A stretch of DNA of 64,000 nucleotides from Rubellimicrobium rubrum (lineage in GTDB: Bacteria; Pseudomonadota; Alphaproteobacteria; Rhodobacterales; Rhodobacteraceae), in the NCBI RefSeq assembly GCF_006152115.1, contig NZ_VDFU01000003.1, positions 124,001-188,000 on the forward strand. The letters are read 5' to 3'. The notes below the pieces were generated by a model. The model was not told the origin of the DNA. It saw nothing but the letters and a program-made list of their open reading frames with translations, and ran no database searches. Shown in pieces: positions 17,133-26,553 of this stretch (positions within the stretch are counted from its first letter, which is position 1; each line of letters starts with the position of its first letter). The position numbers and the translations under genes were made by a program.

Positions 17133-19277
17133 TCAGGCCACCTCCAAGTGTCGGCCTGCTTGGCGAAGCCAGCGTTCGGCCAGAGCCTCGATTGGGAGGG
17201 GCCGGTCCAGATGATAGCCCTGCGCCAAGTCCGAGCCCAGCTCGCGCAGGAGTTCAAGCTCTTCGGCTGCCTCGATGCCTTCGCACACCACGCGCAGATT
17301 GAGGCCGTGCGCCATGCGGATCATGCCATCGACGACGGCGATCCCCTTGGCCGAGTCGCGGATCTTGGAGACGAACGAGCGGTCGATCTTCAGCGTGTCG
17401 AATCCGAGCTGCTCCAGGTAGCCAACCGATGAGTAGCCTGTGCCAAAGTCGTCGAGCGCGATCGAGAACCCTGCCGTGCGGAGTTCCCCTATGCGTTGAG
17501 CCGCCAGACGGGCATCATCAACAAGGACAGACTCCGTCAGCTCCACTTCAACCCGGCTGGTGGCGATCTCATGCCGCCTGAACGTGTCGACCAACCCCGG
17601 GATGAAGTCAGGAGCCATGAGCTGCAACGGCGAGACGTTGATGCTCACCGCCAGTTCGGGATGGGCCACGAGGTCGTTGCAGACCAGATCGATCAGCGTG
17701 CGCCCTAGTTCCACCATAAGCCCGGACTGCTCGGCCACGGCAATGAAGCGGTCGGGTGTTACCGGCCCCAGTTCAGATGAGGTCCAACGCGCCAGCGCCT
17801 CGGCCCGCACCAACTGGCCCTCTGCTCCGACGATCGGCTGATACGCGACAGAAAGCTCGCCCGGCCGGGCCAGCGCCCGCCGAAGCCCCCCTTCGATGGC
17901 CCCGGCATCGCGTGACGCCTGGTCGATGACCGAACTGTAGGCCACCAAGCCGTTGTGTCCCTTGTGGCGCTTGGCTTCATACATGGCCAGATCCGCCTGT
18001 CGCACCAGATCCTTGCCAGAGGTGCTGTCCGACAGCTGGATGGCGTAGCCCATGGCCATCTGCACTTGGATCTGGTGATTCAGGATGCGAAGGGGCGCAC
18101 CGAGTTGGCGTTCCGCCGCATGGGCAAGCCGCTGCGTGCGGACCTCCGTGTCCGAGCCGGTGACAAGGAACACGAACTCGTCGCCCGCGATGCGCGCGAG
18201 CAGGCAATGCGGGTCGGTGAGCCTTGCGAGGCGCTGGGCCACGCTGATGATCACCTGATCCCCGGCTTCATGGCCGATGCTGTCGTTGATACGCTTGAAG
18301 TCGTTCACATCCAAGAACAGGACGGCACGTTCGCCGGCGAACGGCAGGTTCAAAGCCTCATTGAAGGCCGCCCGGTTGGGCAATCCGGTGAGCGCGTCCG
18401 TTCGAGCCGCCGTCCGGGCGTGCCGCTCTGCCGCAACGAGGTGCTCGGCGTTGCGGCGTACAAGGCCAACGCCAAAGCCCGCAAAGCAGACAGCGATGGA
18501 AATCACCAACAGGAGCGGGAGTGCCATCTGCCGAAGCATCGTGGTCCCAGGATGCGGCGTGCTCCAGGCGAGGTAGGCGACGGGCTGGCCGTCTCCGCCC
18601 AGGAGTGGCACTGACGAGCGACCCTGCGGCGGCTGTCGAACGACGTTCAGGTCGGTGAGTTGGTAGTCCTTGGCGGTGCGCGCGATCGTACTGCCGGCCA
18701 GCCGGCGAGCGATCAGGATGCGGGGCGTGGTGTCGTCGCGCGAGATAAGGTCGGCAACCGCGTCTGGTGCGTCCGCCTCGACCCGCGCCGCAGCGACAGT
18801 GTAAACAGCATTTCCATGCCAGATGAAGAATTCAGTGCCGCGATAAAGATTGAGTGGGATCCTTCTGAGATGCGCTTCGACCATGTCGAGCAAGTCCGAG
18901 GCAAAAAGCCCCGATCTTGGGTCGGAGCCGCCCTCCTCCTGCCAGCCCACATCGTCAGCAAAGGGGCCGCCCCACAACACCGCAAGCTGAAAGGAGACCC
19001 CGGCGACCGCCGTCGATCCGATGTTGTCGTAGATCCAGGACAGATCCCGGGACCTGACCAGCGGTACCCCTGCTTCCCACTTGGCGTAGTCGAGCATGAG
19101 CAGGCGCGTTTGATCCAGCAAGCTCGTTCGAGCGTTCTCGATCTGAATGAAGGCATTGTCATGAGCCTGACGATTGAGGGCGTGGCTCATCCAAGTGAGG
19201 GCAACCGCGATTGTGAGGATGAACACCAGAACCGTGCCAACCATTACCGCCGCGATGCGGCCTGGTAGCCGATGCAT
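17133..19277 (-). CDS. membrane GGDEF-EAL cyclic-di-GMP enzyme with CHASE4-like sensor
   Basis: A 714-residue protein. An N-terminal transmembrane helix (about 10-32), a periplasmic domain of about 220 residues with the CHASE4-like motif MLDYAKWEAGVPLV, and a second helix near residue 260 come first. The GGDEF domain has LTGLPNRAAFNEAL, FLDVNDFKRINDSIGHEAGD and the signature AGDEF (Ala in the first position), so cyclase activity is possible but not certain. The allosteric RxxD I-site is absent at the usual spacing. The EAL domain keeps EALARW, the LDDFGTGYSS loop and LKIDRSFV, so phosphodiesterase activity looks intact. Its role is c-di-GMP turnover in response to an envelope signal. Confidence 0.9.
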   Translation of the reverse strand: MHRLPGRIAAVMVGTVLVFILTIAVALTWMSHALNRQAHDNAFIQIENARTSLLDQTRLLMLDYAKWEAGVPLVRSRDLSWIYDNIGSTAVAGVSFQLAVLWGGPFADDVGWQEEGGSDPRSGLFASDLLDMVEAHLRRIPLNLYRGTEFFIWHGNAVYTVAAARVEADAPDAVADLISRDDTTPRILIARRLAGSTIARTAKDYQLTDLNVVRQPPQGRSSVPLLGGDGQPVAYLAWSTPHPGTTMLRQMALPLLLVISIAVCFAGFGVGLVRRNAEHLVAAERHARTAARTDALTGLPNRAAFNEALNLPFAGERAVLFLDVNDFKRINDSIGHEAGDQVIISVAQRLARLTDPHCLLARIAGDEFVFLVTGSDTEVRTQRLAHAAERQLGAPLRILNHQIQVQMAMGYAIQLSDSTSGKDLVRQADLAMYEAKRHKGHNGLVAYSSVIDQASRDAGAIEGGLRRALARPGELSVAYQPIVGAEGQLVRAEALARWTSSELGPVTPDRFIAVAEQSGLMVELGRTLIDLVCNDLVAHPELAVSINVSPLQLMAPDFIPGLVDTFRRHEIATSRVEVELTESVLVDDARLAAQRIGELRTAGFSIALDDFGTGYSSVGYLEQLGFDTLKIDRSFVSKIRDSAKGIAVVDGMIRMAHGLNLRVVCEGIEAAEELELLRELGSDLAQGYHLDRPLPIEALAERWLRQAGRHLEVA

Positions 19278-19783
19278 CCCTGCCTCCCACTATGCGCCTG
19301 GAACAACAATTCTTTGGACCAGCAATAGGCGCCAGCATTTAACGGAGCGCTTAAGAGAAGGAACCGGGACGCTCTCTGTGCTGGACGAATGCATACAAGT
19401 ATCAGGAAGTTGAGGGCGAAACAGCGACGTTGCGCCGCCTGCAAGGTCCGGCTTTGGCTTGCTGGTGATCGACCAAGGGCTGTCGGATGAACTCGGCGGG
19501 CCCGGTGAATCTCACCTAGCCCCCGGAGGCTCGTGCTTGCACCGCAGAAGCGCCGGTCTCTGATCCTTTGGAGCCCTGAGGACGTTGGAAGATCAGCGGT
19601 AACGGGGACAGAGCCTGATCCTTTTGGACCGCCTGTCACAAGGGTGAGGCTCTTTGCCGTGATCTTGTCGTTCGACGTCCGCACCACGGCACCGATCTCC
19701 GCCCAAGAGAGCAGTCCGGATCGAGCTGGGAACCCTCAGCCCCTCAACAGGTTGCCTGAGATCAGTCTGGCTCGGAGTTCTTC
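19278..19783. other. 506-bp intergenic region, nothing identified
   Basis: Lies between the divergent GGDEF-EAL and LLM oxidoreductase genes. No gene, RNA or strong hairpin is apparent. It should contain both promoters. A pair of TTAA boxes at 19339-19342 and 19351-19354 is spaced by 8 rather than 7 nt. Confidence 0.4.
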
Positions 19784-20746
19784 ATGGCCCGCTTCGGCTA
19801 TCATGCCTCCCACGAGCAATTTCCGCCGTCCGATCTTCTCCGCTTGGTCCAGCACGCCGAGGAAGCTGGCTTCGATGCGGCCAAGTGCTCGGACCATTTC
19901 CGGCCCTGGGGTTCGCAGCAGGGGCATTCGGGCTTTGCCTGGTCATGGCTGGGTGCGGCGCTGGCGCGCACGAGCTTTCCCGTGGGTTCCATCTCCGCGC
20001 CGGGGTATCGCTACCATCCGGCGATCGTCGCGCAGAGCGCGGCCACGCTGGCCGAGATGTTCCCCGGCCGCTTCTGGCTCGCGCTGGGCAGCGGCCAGCG
20101 GCTCAATGAGGACATCATGGGCGTGGCCTGGCCCGAGAAGTCCGAGCGCAACGCCCGCCTGAAGGAGTCCGCCGACCTCATACGCCGCCTCCTCGCCGGG
20201 GAGCGGGTCTCCCATTATGGCCGCATCACCATGGTCGACGCCGAGATCTACTCGCGCCCAGCGACGCCGCCGTTGCTGCTGGGCGCGGCCGTGACCGAGG
20301 CCACGGCGGAGTTCGTGGGCGGCTGGGCCGACGGTCTCCTCACCGTGAGTGGCGAACCCGATCAGGTGCAGGGGGTCGTGGACGCTTTCCGGCGCGGGGG
20401 AGGGGAAGGAAAGAAGCTCGTGATGCAGGTGGGGCTTAACTGGGCTCCGACCGAGGAGGAGGCCGTCCAGGGCGCCTGGGAGCAGTGGCGCACCAACGTT
20501 CTGGGCGGCGAGGTGAATTGGGAGTTGCGCACCCCCGAGCAATTCGAAACCGCCACAAAGCATGTCCGACCCGAGGACGTCGCGGAGTCGATTCTGGTGT
20601 CCTCCAGCCTCGACCAGCATGTGGAATGGATCGGGCGTTATGCCGAGATGGGTTTCGAGGAGATCTACCTGCACCAGGTCGGCCGCAATCAGGAGGGGTT
20701 CCTCGACGTTTTCGGGGCCAGAGTTCTGCCCCAGCTCAGGGTGTAG
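19784..20746 (+). CDS. LLM-class flavin-dependent oxidoreductase
   Basis: A 320-residue protein of the luciferase-like monooxygenase fold. The N-terminus reads MARFGYHASHEQFPPSDLL. DHFRPWGSQQGHSGFAWSWL, the PGYRYHPAIVAQSAATLAEM barrel strand and RFWLALGSGQRLNEDIMG match members annotated as F420-type or non-F420 flavin oxidoreductases. The family reduces or oxidises small substrates with reduced flavin. The substrate is unknown and the neighbours give no hint. The start is the ATG following GTTCTTC, and no strong Shine-Dalgarno is visible. Confidence 0.85.
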   Translation: MARFGYHASHEQFPPSDLLRLVQHAEEAGFDAAKCSDHFRPWGSQQGHSGFAWSWLGAALARTSFPVGSISAPGYRYHPAIVAQSAATLAEMFPGRFWLALGSGQRLNEDIMGVAWPEKSERNARLKESADLIRRLLAGERVSHYGRITMVDAEIYSRPATPPLLLGAAVTEATAEFVGGWADGLLTVSGEPDQVQGVVDAFRRGGGEGKKLVMQVGLNWAPTEEEAVQGAWEQWRTNVLGGEVNWELRTPEQFETATKHVRPEDVAESILVSSSLDQHVEWIGRYAEMGFEEIYLHQVGRNQEGFLDVFGARVLPQLRV

Positions 20747-21112
20747 CGAACCGGACGACGCTTCTCGGGGTCGGATGGAGAGTGGTTAGGTTGGCCCTAG
20801 CTTACGTCGCTCGCTTCGCCCGAGATGAACGGGGGCAGGGATCGAGTAGCTTGCCTGCACGTTCACGCGCCCAGCTAGCCTGCTTCTACTGCGTCCGGCT
20901 GGTCTGGAATTGTGCTACGTCATCGACAAGAGGCAACGCTGTCCGACGTTTCCACCGAGGTCCCCTCGGGCGCGTGGGTGCACTGGCCTGAAAAGCAGTC
21001 CGGTTCCAGAGGTCTGCGAGATGCGCGAGTAGCACCGAGAGCAGGAGACCCGCGAATAGCGTGCCCGCCGCGGGCGCCGACAGGGTTGCGACGGGCCTGC
21101 GCAGTCCTAGGC
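20747..21112. other. 366-bp intergenic region between convergent genes, nothing identified
   Basis: Separates the 3' ends of the LLM oxidoreductase gene and the ABC permease gene. Open frames here are shadows with no domain. No clear terminator hairpin was recognised. Confidence 0.4.
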
Positions 21113-22612
21113 CTAGCAGGACGTGTCCCGTTGGATGCGCGCCCGGTCCGCCCCGATCCGCCGCCGCAGCGCGCGCGACAGGGCATCGACGCCAGCCGTC
21201 AGGACGCCCGCCGACACGAGGAGCACGACGGCCCGGTCCAGCCGTAGCTCGGCCACCGCGCCGTCCACGAAAAAGCCGAGAGTGGCGACGCCCAGGAGGC
21301 CCATGACGGCGGCCTCGCGCAGGATGATCTCCCACCGGTACAGGCAGAGCGCGAGGAAGCGGCCGAACAGGCGCGGCGCAAGCTCCCAGGCCCAGAGCGT
21401 GAGGCCGCGCGGCGCATCGCGGCGGAGCGTCGCGCCGGTTGCCTCGGCTTCGCGGCCCAGCAGGTGGCCGATGATCGCGCCGTTGTGGATGGCGAGCGCC
21501 AGCACGGCGGGCAGCATGGAAGGGCCGAGGATCTGGAGAAAGACGAAGGCCAGCATCACCTCGGGAATCGAGCGGAGGATCACGAGGGCGAGGTGTCCGG
21601 CCAGGCTGCCCAAGCGGCCTGCGATCGAGGGTACGACTAGCCCGGACGTCGCGACGGCCACGAGCCCCGTCAGCACGAGCGCGATTTGCGCCACCACCAA
21701 CGTGGCGGCGAGGCCGGGGATGACCTGCCCGGTCAGGAGCGGCCAAAGCCAGGCGAGGAAAGCACCCAGCCCTTCGCCGTTCCGCAGAGGTGCTGGCACG
21801 ATGTCCACCGTCAGGAAACGCAGGAGTGCGCCCTGACCCATGGGAGGGCTGGACAGGGAGGTCAGCACTACGCCGGACAGCAGCACCCAGAGCGGAACGA
21901 GGTGGGGCCGCATCCAGAGGCGCATCGTGGCGATCAGGGAGACGTAGATGATGAGGATGGCGCTGGCCGCGCCGTAATCCCCTTCGGAGAACACGGTCTC
22001 AAGTTGGTAGCCCAGCGTCGGCAGCCCGACGAAGCCCAGCACGGCGCTTGATCGGAGGCCACACTCGACGCGGTAGAGCGAGTAGGTCCGCATCGCCGGG
22101 AGCATCAGCGGCGCGCGGGCAAAAAGGAACCGGGACAGGGGGTCGACACCGGGCGGGAGGACGGCCGAGGGGCGGGGGTCGGCGTCCTCCATCTGCTCGG
22201 CAAAGACCTTGGCGAAGATCCCGGCGTAGGGAAGGGCGATGGCCAGGACGCCGGTCAGGGCGCCGATGCCGAGAGCTTGCATCAGCAGCAGAGCCCAGAA
22301 CAGCTCGTGCACCGAGCGGAGCGCGACGCAGGTTAGGCGGACGATCCGGTTGCCGTAGAAGGGTGCGAGCGCGAGCCCTGCCGTCCCGCCCAGGGCGACG
22401 CCGGCCACTGCGAAGGCGACCGTGAGAACGAGCGACCAGCCGACCTGCTCTATGGCCGCGAAATCGGGCCGCAGGACGCCTTGAGCCATCCGGCCCACCG
22501 CCGCCCAGGGATCGTGCCCCGCGACATGGAGATCCGCGAAGGGCAGGAGCAGGAGCGCCAGTCCGGCAAAGAGCGCCACGACCGACCCGCGAGACAGGCG
22601 CTCAGGGAGCAT
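21113..22612 (-). CDS. phosphonate/selenate-type ABC transporter permease, two fused PhnE domains
   Basis: A 499-residue inner-membrane permease carrying two copies of the binding-protein-dependent transport permease domain. The first copy has VALRSVHELFWALLLMQALG and the second ILRSIPEVMLAFVFLQILG, each the PhnE-like coupling region. Typical PhnE is about 270 residues, so this is a fused dimer in one chain. The start at 22612 overlaps the ATPase stop (22602) by 11 nt. A longer in-frame start at 22675 would overlap far more. It works with the ATPase and binding protein immediately upstream in the operon. Confidence 0.85.
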   Translation of the reverse strand: MLPERLSRGSVVALFAGLALLLLPFADLHVAGHDPWAAVGRMAQGVLRPDFAAIEQVGWSLVLTVAFAVAGVALGGTAGLALAPFYGNRIVRLTCVALRSVHELFWALLLMQALGIGALTGVLAIALPYAGIFAKVFAEQMEDADPRPSAVLPPGVDPLSRFLFARAPLMLPAMRTYSLYRVECGLRSSAVLGFVGLPTLGYQLETVFSEGDYGAASAILIIYVSLIATMRLWMRPHLVPLWVLLSGVVLTSLSSPPMGQGALLRFLTVDIVPAPLRNGEGLGAFLAWLWPLLTGQVIPGLAATLVVAQIALVLTGLVAVATSGLVVPSIAGRLGSLAGHLALVILRSIPEVMLAFVFLQILGPSMLPAVLALAIHNGAIIGHLLGREAEATGATLRRDAPRGLTLWAWELAPRLFGRFLALCLYRWEIILREAAVMGLLGVATLGFFVDGAVAELRLDRAVVLLVSAGVLTAGVDALSRALRRRIGADRARIQRDTSC

Positions 22613-23267
22613 AGAGCGCCTCGACCTCCGCATCCGACACGCGGGGCGGCGTGGCGTCGAACGCGATGCGACCACCCCGCAGGCCGATCAGGCGGGTCGC
22701 AAAGCCCCTCGCGAGATCGACGTCATGGAGCGCCAGCACCGCCGACGGGAACCGCGCGCGCATGAGCCCGAGAAGCTGGGCGGCCTGCGTGGCGTCCACC
22801 GCCGAGACCGGTTCGTCGGCGATCAGAACCTCGCCGCCTCGGAACAGGGCGCGGGCCAAGGCCGTCCGTTGCCTTTGCCCGCCGGACAGGCCCTCGACGG
22901 CGCGGTCCGCTTCGGGCGACAGGCCAAGACCGGCCAGGATCGCCAGGATCTCGGCCCGGTCCGCCCGGCGCGGTCGGATCAGGCTCGCGAGGTTGGCCAG
23001 AGCCCCGTGGTCGTCGAGCCGCCCCATCAGCACGTTGCGTAGCACCGAAAGCTGCGGGACCAGCACGTGATCCTGTGGCACCAGCGCGATCCTCTGGCCT
23101 GCCGCGACGAGGCGATCGTGAACCGCGTTGAGGAACGTGGTCTTGCCCGCGCCGCTGCGGCCCAGGAGCACGACCCGTTCGCCCGGAGCGAGGGCGAAGC
23201 TGACGCTGTGCAGCACCACCCCTGTCCCATAGCCCAGCGACTCGGCCCGGAGGATCGGCTGGCTCAT
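22602..23267 (-). CDS. ABC transporter ATPase (PhnC-like)
   Basis: A 221-residue cytoplasmic ATPase. It shows Walker A GRSGAGKTTF, Q-loop LVPQDHVLVPQLSVLRNV, signature LSGGQRQRTALARAL, Walker B VLIADEPVSAVD and the switch His in LALHDVDLARG. It resembles PhnC-type ATPases of phosphonate, phosphite or selenate importers. The gene order is binding protein, ATPase, fused permease. Its start overlaps the stop of the binding-protein gene by 4 nt (23264-23267). Confidence 0.88.
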   Translation of the reverse strand: MSQPILRAESLGYGTGVVLHSVSFALAPGERVVLLGRSGAGKTTFLNAVHDRLVAAGQRIALVPQDHVLVPQLSVLRNVLMGRLDDHGALANLASLIRPRRADRAEILAILAGLGLSPEADRAVEGLSGGQRQRTALARALFRGGEVLIADEPVSAVDATQAAQLLGLMRARFPSAVLALHDVDLARGFATRLIGLRGGRIAFDATPPRVSDAEVEALYAP

Positions 23268-24124
23268 TCGAGAAGGTCGAGCTGGCGAGCCACCTCCTCG
23301 ATGGGGGCGTAATCCTCATTGGTGGCGGGAACGAAGCCCTCGCGCGGGAAGGCGGCCAGGAGGTCGGGGTCGGTCATCCCCAGCAGCGCCGCCTGCACCC
23401 GGTCGGAGAACCCCTCGCCCCAGCGGGCGTCCACGTCGCCGCGAATGGTCCAGTTGTAGTCGGGATAAGAGGGGGTCTTCCAGATGATGCGGGTCGTCTC
23501 GACCTCGGGCGCGTTGTCCGCGACGGCCTGGTCGTAGACGGCGAAGTTGAGCGCGCCCACCTGATAAGCCCCCGATGCCACAAGCCGCAGGGTCTGCGAA
23601 TGGTCGCCCGAGAAGCCCACGTCGGCAAAGAATGCGTCAGGCGCCTCGCCGATCTCTTGCCGGATGAAGTGATCGGGCATGAGCCGCCCCGAGGTGGAGG
23701 TGCGGGCGCCGAAGGTGAAGGTCATGCCGCGTGCCGCTTTGGGGAACTCCGCGCTTTCCTCAAGGCCCGTCGACTCGTGGGCGATGAAGTAGGTGACGAA
23801 GGCCATGTCCTCCTTGCCCTGGGCGATGGCGCGCGAGCCGGGGGCCAGGAGCCGCGCCTGCACGCCGGTGAGCCCGCCGAACCAGGCCAGCTGCACCTGG
23901 TCGTTGCGGAAGGCGGTCACGGCGGCCGGGTAGTCCTTGACGGGCACGTATTCGACATCGACGCCGAGCTGGGCCTCGAGATAGTCGGCCACCCTCGAGA
24001 AGCGCTCCACGAGAGCGGTCTCGTCCTCGTCGGGGATGGCCGAGAAATAGAGGGTCTGGGCCGAGGCGCCGGACGCGGCGATCATGCCGAGGCCGATGGC
24101 CCAAAGGGTGCGGAGTGATGTCAT
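23264..24124 (-). CDS. PhnD-family periplasmic binding protein, putative selenate/phosphonate-type
   Basis: A 286-residue binding protein with a signal peptide of about 22 residues (cleavage after ASA, before QTLYFSAIPDE). The family motifs SAIPDEDETALVERFSRVAD, VEYVPVKDYPAAVTAFRND, QLAWFGGLTGVQAR and TFGARTSTSGRLMP are present. The IPDE start and the WFGGLTGVQAR block resemble the branch annotated as putative selenate transporters more than classical phosphonate PhnD. That is a memory-based assignment and substrate specificity is not proven. No selenium-metabolism gene is in the window. Confidence 0.82.
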   Translation of the reverse strand: MTSLRTLWAIGLGMIAASGASAQTLYFSAIPDEDETALVERFSRVADYLEAQLGVDVEYVPVKDYPAAVTAFRNDQVQLAWFGGLTGVQARLLAPGSRAIAQGKEDMAFVTYFIAHESTGLEESAEFPKAARGMTFTFGARTSTSGRLMPDHFIRQEIGEAPDAFFADVGFSGDHSQTLRLVASGAYQVGALNFAVYDQAVADNAPEVETTRIIWKTPSYPDYNWTIRGDVDARWGEGFSDRVQAALLGMTDPDLLAAFPREGFVPATNEDYAPIEEVARQLDLLE

Positions 24125-24279
24125 GGCGGGGTCTGGCCTTGGCGTGTCTGGAAGCGTTCCCGCGGGGTCTACGCCCGACCCGCGCCCGCTTCAATCGCCG
24201 CCATGCCGGCCGCGCCCGCGGGACCAGAGCGCGGCGGCCACGATGTCGGCCGCCGCGCCTTGCCGTGCCGGAGCCGGGC

Positions 24280-25872
24280 TTAGAGCAGGATGTCGGACTC
24301 CTGGATGCGGGCCGACCGGAGGTCGAGGTCGAAGTCCATCCGGCCGTCGCCGTTGAGGTCGGCCACGAGGTGTCTGTTCTGGAGGACGAGGTGGCCGATG
24401 CCGCTCCCCCCCCAGGTGAAGGCCTGGTCACCGTCGCGGGTCGTGTCGGCATCCAGCGCCTGGAGGTCGATGCGGTCCGCGCCCGAGGTGAAGTCGGTGA
24501 TGACGTCGGCCGCGTTGACCCGGCTGTGGCTGAGTGCGGTGAAGACGAAGGTGTCGGCCCCCTCGGCGCCCGTCAGGCTGTCCTGCTGGCTGCTGCCGAA
24601 CAGGATGTCGTTACCCGCGCCGCCTTCGAGCCGGTCGTTCCCCGCGCTGCCGTCGAGGAGGTCCGCGCCGTCGCCGCCTTGCATGAGGTCGTTGCCCGCA
24701 CTGCCGAACAGACGATCATCCCCCCCGTTGCCGGACAGGGCGTCGTCGCCCGTGTTGCCCTTGAGGAAGTTGGCGCCTGCGTTGCCGATGATGACGTCGT
24801 TGCCGTTCGAGCCCACGCCGTTGATGTTGCTCGACCCCTGGAGCGCCAGCGTCTCCACGCCTTCGCTCATGACCCAGTCGCTGGTGCTCTGGGCGATGTC
24901 CTGTCCGCCCAGGTCCCTGACGGTCGTGCTCTTGTGGCTGACTACGAAGACATCGTTGCCCGATGTCCCCTGGAGAACCCTGCCCGAGCCGCCGTCCGTG
25001 ACGACGCCCGACCCGCTGGTCGGTGGCGGGGCTGGCGGGGGCGGGGGCGGAGGCAGTGTGCCCGTCCCGCCATTGACGGGCGCGGTCGGCGTGCCGGGTT
25101 CATTGGGCGGTTCGACCGGCGTCGTGTCCGGCCGATCGACGACGGCGGCGCCGTCATGGCGCACGTCGATGCCGTAGATCGACACCTGGCCTTCGCCGCG
25201 CGATGTCTCCTCGTTCGTGCCGAGGTAAAGGCCGGCCTTGAAGTAGAACCGGTTGTCGTCCCAGCCGCCGCCGATGGTGATGGAACTGGTGTAGGTGGTG
25301 CCGTCGGCCTGCAGCGTCAGCGTCAGGGCGTGGCCTTTGACGGCGAAGCTGTAGGTGAAGGTCTCGTCGAGACTGACCTGAGGGGTACGGCCCTGGGCGT
25401 CCTTGAACTCGTGATGGGCGTCGCGGGCCTGGACCTCGTTGCGGCCGTTGACCCAGTAAACGGTGCCGTTCTCCCAGTACATGCGCACGAGCTGGTGGTC
25501 GCCGCCGTGGATCTGGCCCACCACAACCTTGGCCGGTGCGCCGTCGAACGTCTGGGGCACGTAGTCCACCTGCATGGCCACCGCCATCGAGCCGCCCTGG
25601 TCGAGAGTCCAGGCGGCGTTCTGGCCGCCCACGAGCTCGCGCAGCTCGGACCGGGCGTAGCGGGCGCCGCCGGTGGTCACGCCCTCGACGGGGGCCTGCA
25701 GCACCATGGCGCCGTCGGAACCCGTGCGGAACCAGTCGCTGACATAGGACGAGAGGTCCTTGATCTCGGTGTAACGGCCCGCGAAGCCGCCCGCGCTGTC
25801 CACCGGCAACTGCAGCTTCCAGTCCCGCAGGTCGAAGTTCTGCCCCGGGCGAACCGATGCGCTCAACGGCAT
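24280..25872 (-). CDS. PL7 alginate lyase with C-terminal RTX repeats
   Basis: Predicted secreted, calcium-stabilised endo-alginate lyase of 530 residues. The N-terminal catalytic domain (about 1-240) has the three PL7 signatures R-S-E-L-R (residues 74-78), Q-I-H (120-122) and Y-F-K-A-G-L-Y (210-216), which hold the catalytic Arg, Gln, His and Tyr. A Pro-rich linker (about 248-284) follows. RTX nonapeptides such as [20 protein letters not shown] lead to a C-terminal region like type I secretion signals. There is no N-terminal signal peptide. The start at 25872 is preceded by GGGGGAG 8 nt upstream. No type I exporter is adjacent. Confidence 0.88.
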   Translation of the reverse strand: MPLSASVRPGQNFDLRDWKLQLPVDSAGGFAGRYTEIKDLSSYVSDWFRTGSDGAMVLQAPVEGVTTGGARYARSELRELVGGQNAAWTLDQGGSMAVAMQVDYVPQTFDGAPAKVVVGQIHGGDHQLVRMYWENGTVYWVNGRNEVQARDAHHEFKDAQGRTPQVSLDETFTYSFAVKGHALTLTLQADGTTYTSSITIGGGWDDNRFYFKAGLYLGTNEETSRGEGQVSIYGIDVRHDGAAVVDRPDTTPVEPPNEPGTPTAPVNGGTGTLPPPPPPPAPPPTSGSGVVTDGGSGRVLQGTSGNDVFVVSHKSTTVRDLGGQDIAQSTSDWVMSEGVETLALQGSSNINGVGSNGNDVIIGNAGANFLKGNTGDDALSGNGGDDRLFGSAGNDLMQGGDGADLLDGSAGNDRLEGGAGNDILFGSSQQDSLTGAEGADTFVFTALSHSRVNAADVITDFTSGADRIDLQALDADTTRDGDQAFTWGGSGIGHLVLQNRHLVADLNGDGRMDFDLDLRSARIQESDILL

Positions 25873-26553
25873 GAGAGCGCTCCCCCACGACGAGCCCAAA
25901 GGCCCCGAGGCATGATCGAGAAGGGCACGACATCATGGTCGCACCCGGCCGTCCCGAAGGACGACAGGAAGCTGGATTGCATGGCACTGTCCCACGTCGC
26001 GCGCCTTTGCGGCGCTTTCATTGCATTCAGGCCGCATCGCGGCTGGCGCCCGGCCCAAGGACAGATCTGTCGGAGCAGGCAAGCGGGTTTACAGCACGCA
26101 TGGCTTTTGGCTGCCAACCCTGAACGGGGGCAATATCAAGGGATTAGCGGAAACCTGCCCGGGATGGGTGGGGTATTCCGCTTAACGATCAGCCGGCAAG
26201 CAGCATGATCGGGCCGTGTGCATGAACGAAATGGCGGGATCCGCCCAAGGTTCCTGCCTGTGGATGAAATTTGTTGGGGGGCCGACTGACCGACGACAAA
26301 TCAAAGACTTAGGATCGGGTCCGGCGGCAGGGTGTGACATGGGCGTCATGCCTTCGGAAATGCCGAAGACGTCGGGCCAAGTTGCCTCTTTGGACAGTTT
26401 GGGCTGCTCGGCCATTGGCCCATCGTGCCGGCAAAAGCCTGCCGACAAAGAAGGCATGTCATGGCTTGGCCGAGCCTGATCGGATCGATCCCGCTCGGCC
26501 AGCCTGACGTGACCTGTCCGAAAGGACTGGCTGGGGACCAGGGGAGCGGCGCG
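25873..26553. other. 681-bp intergenic region, nothing identified
   Basis: Lies upstream of the alginate lyase gene and downstream of the lytic transglycosylase. Base composition is lower in GC than the neighbours. No credible coding frame, RNA gene or strong hairpin was found. It should hold the lyase promoter. Confidence 0.4.

Noticed and set aside
19339-19354. TTAA pair upstream of the GGDEF-EAL gene as a CtrA site
   Set aside because: The spacing is 8 nt instead of the required 7, and there is no wider symmetry.
20886-21746. 286-codon minus-strand frame overlapping the ABC permease 3' end
   Set aside because: Arg/Pro-rich shadow of the permease in another frame, with no domain.
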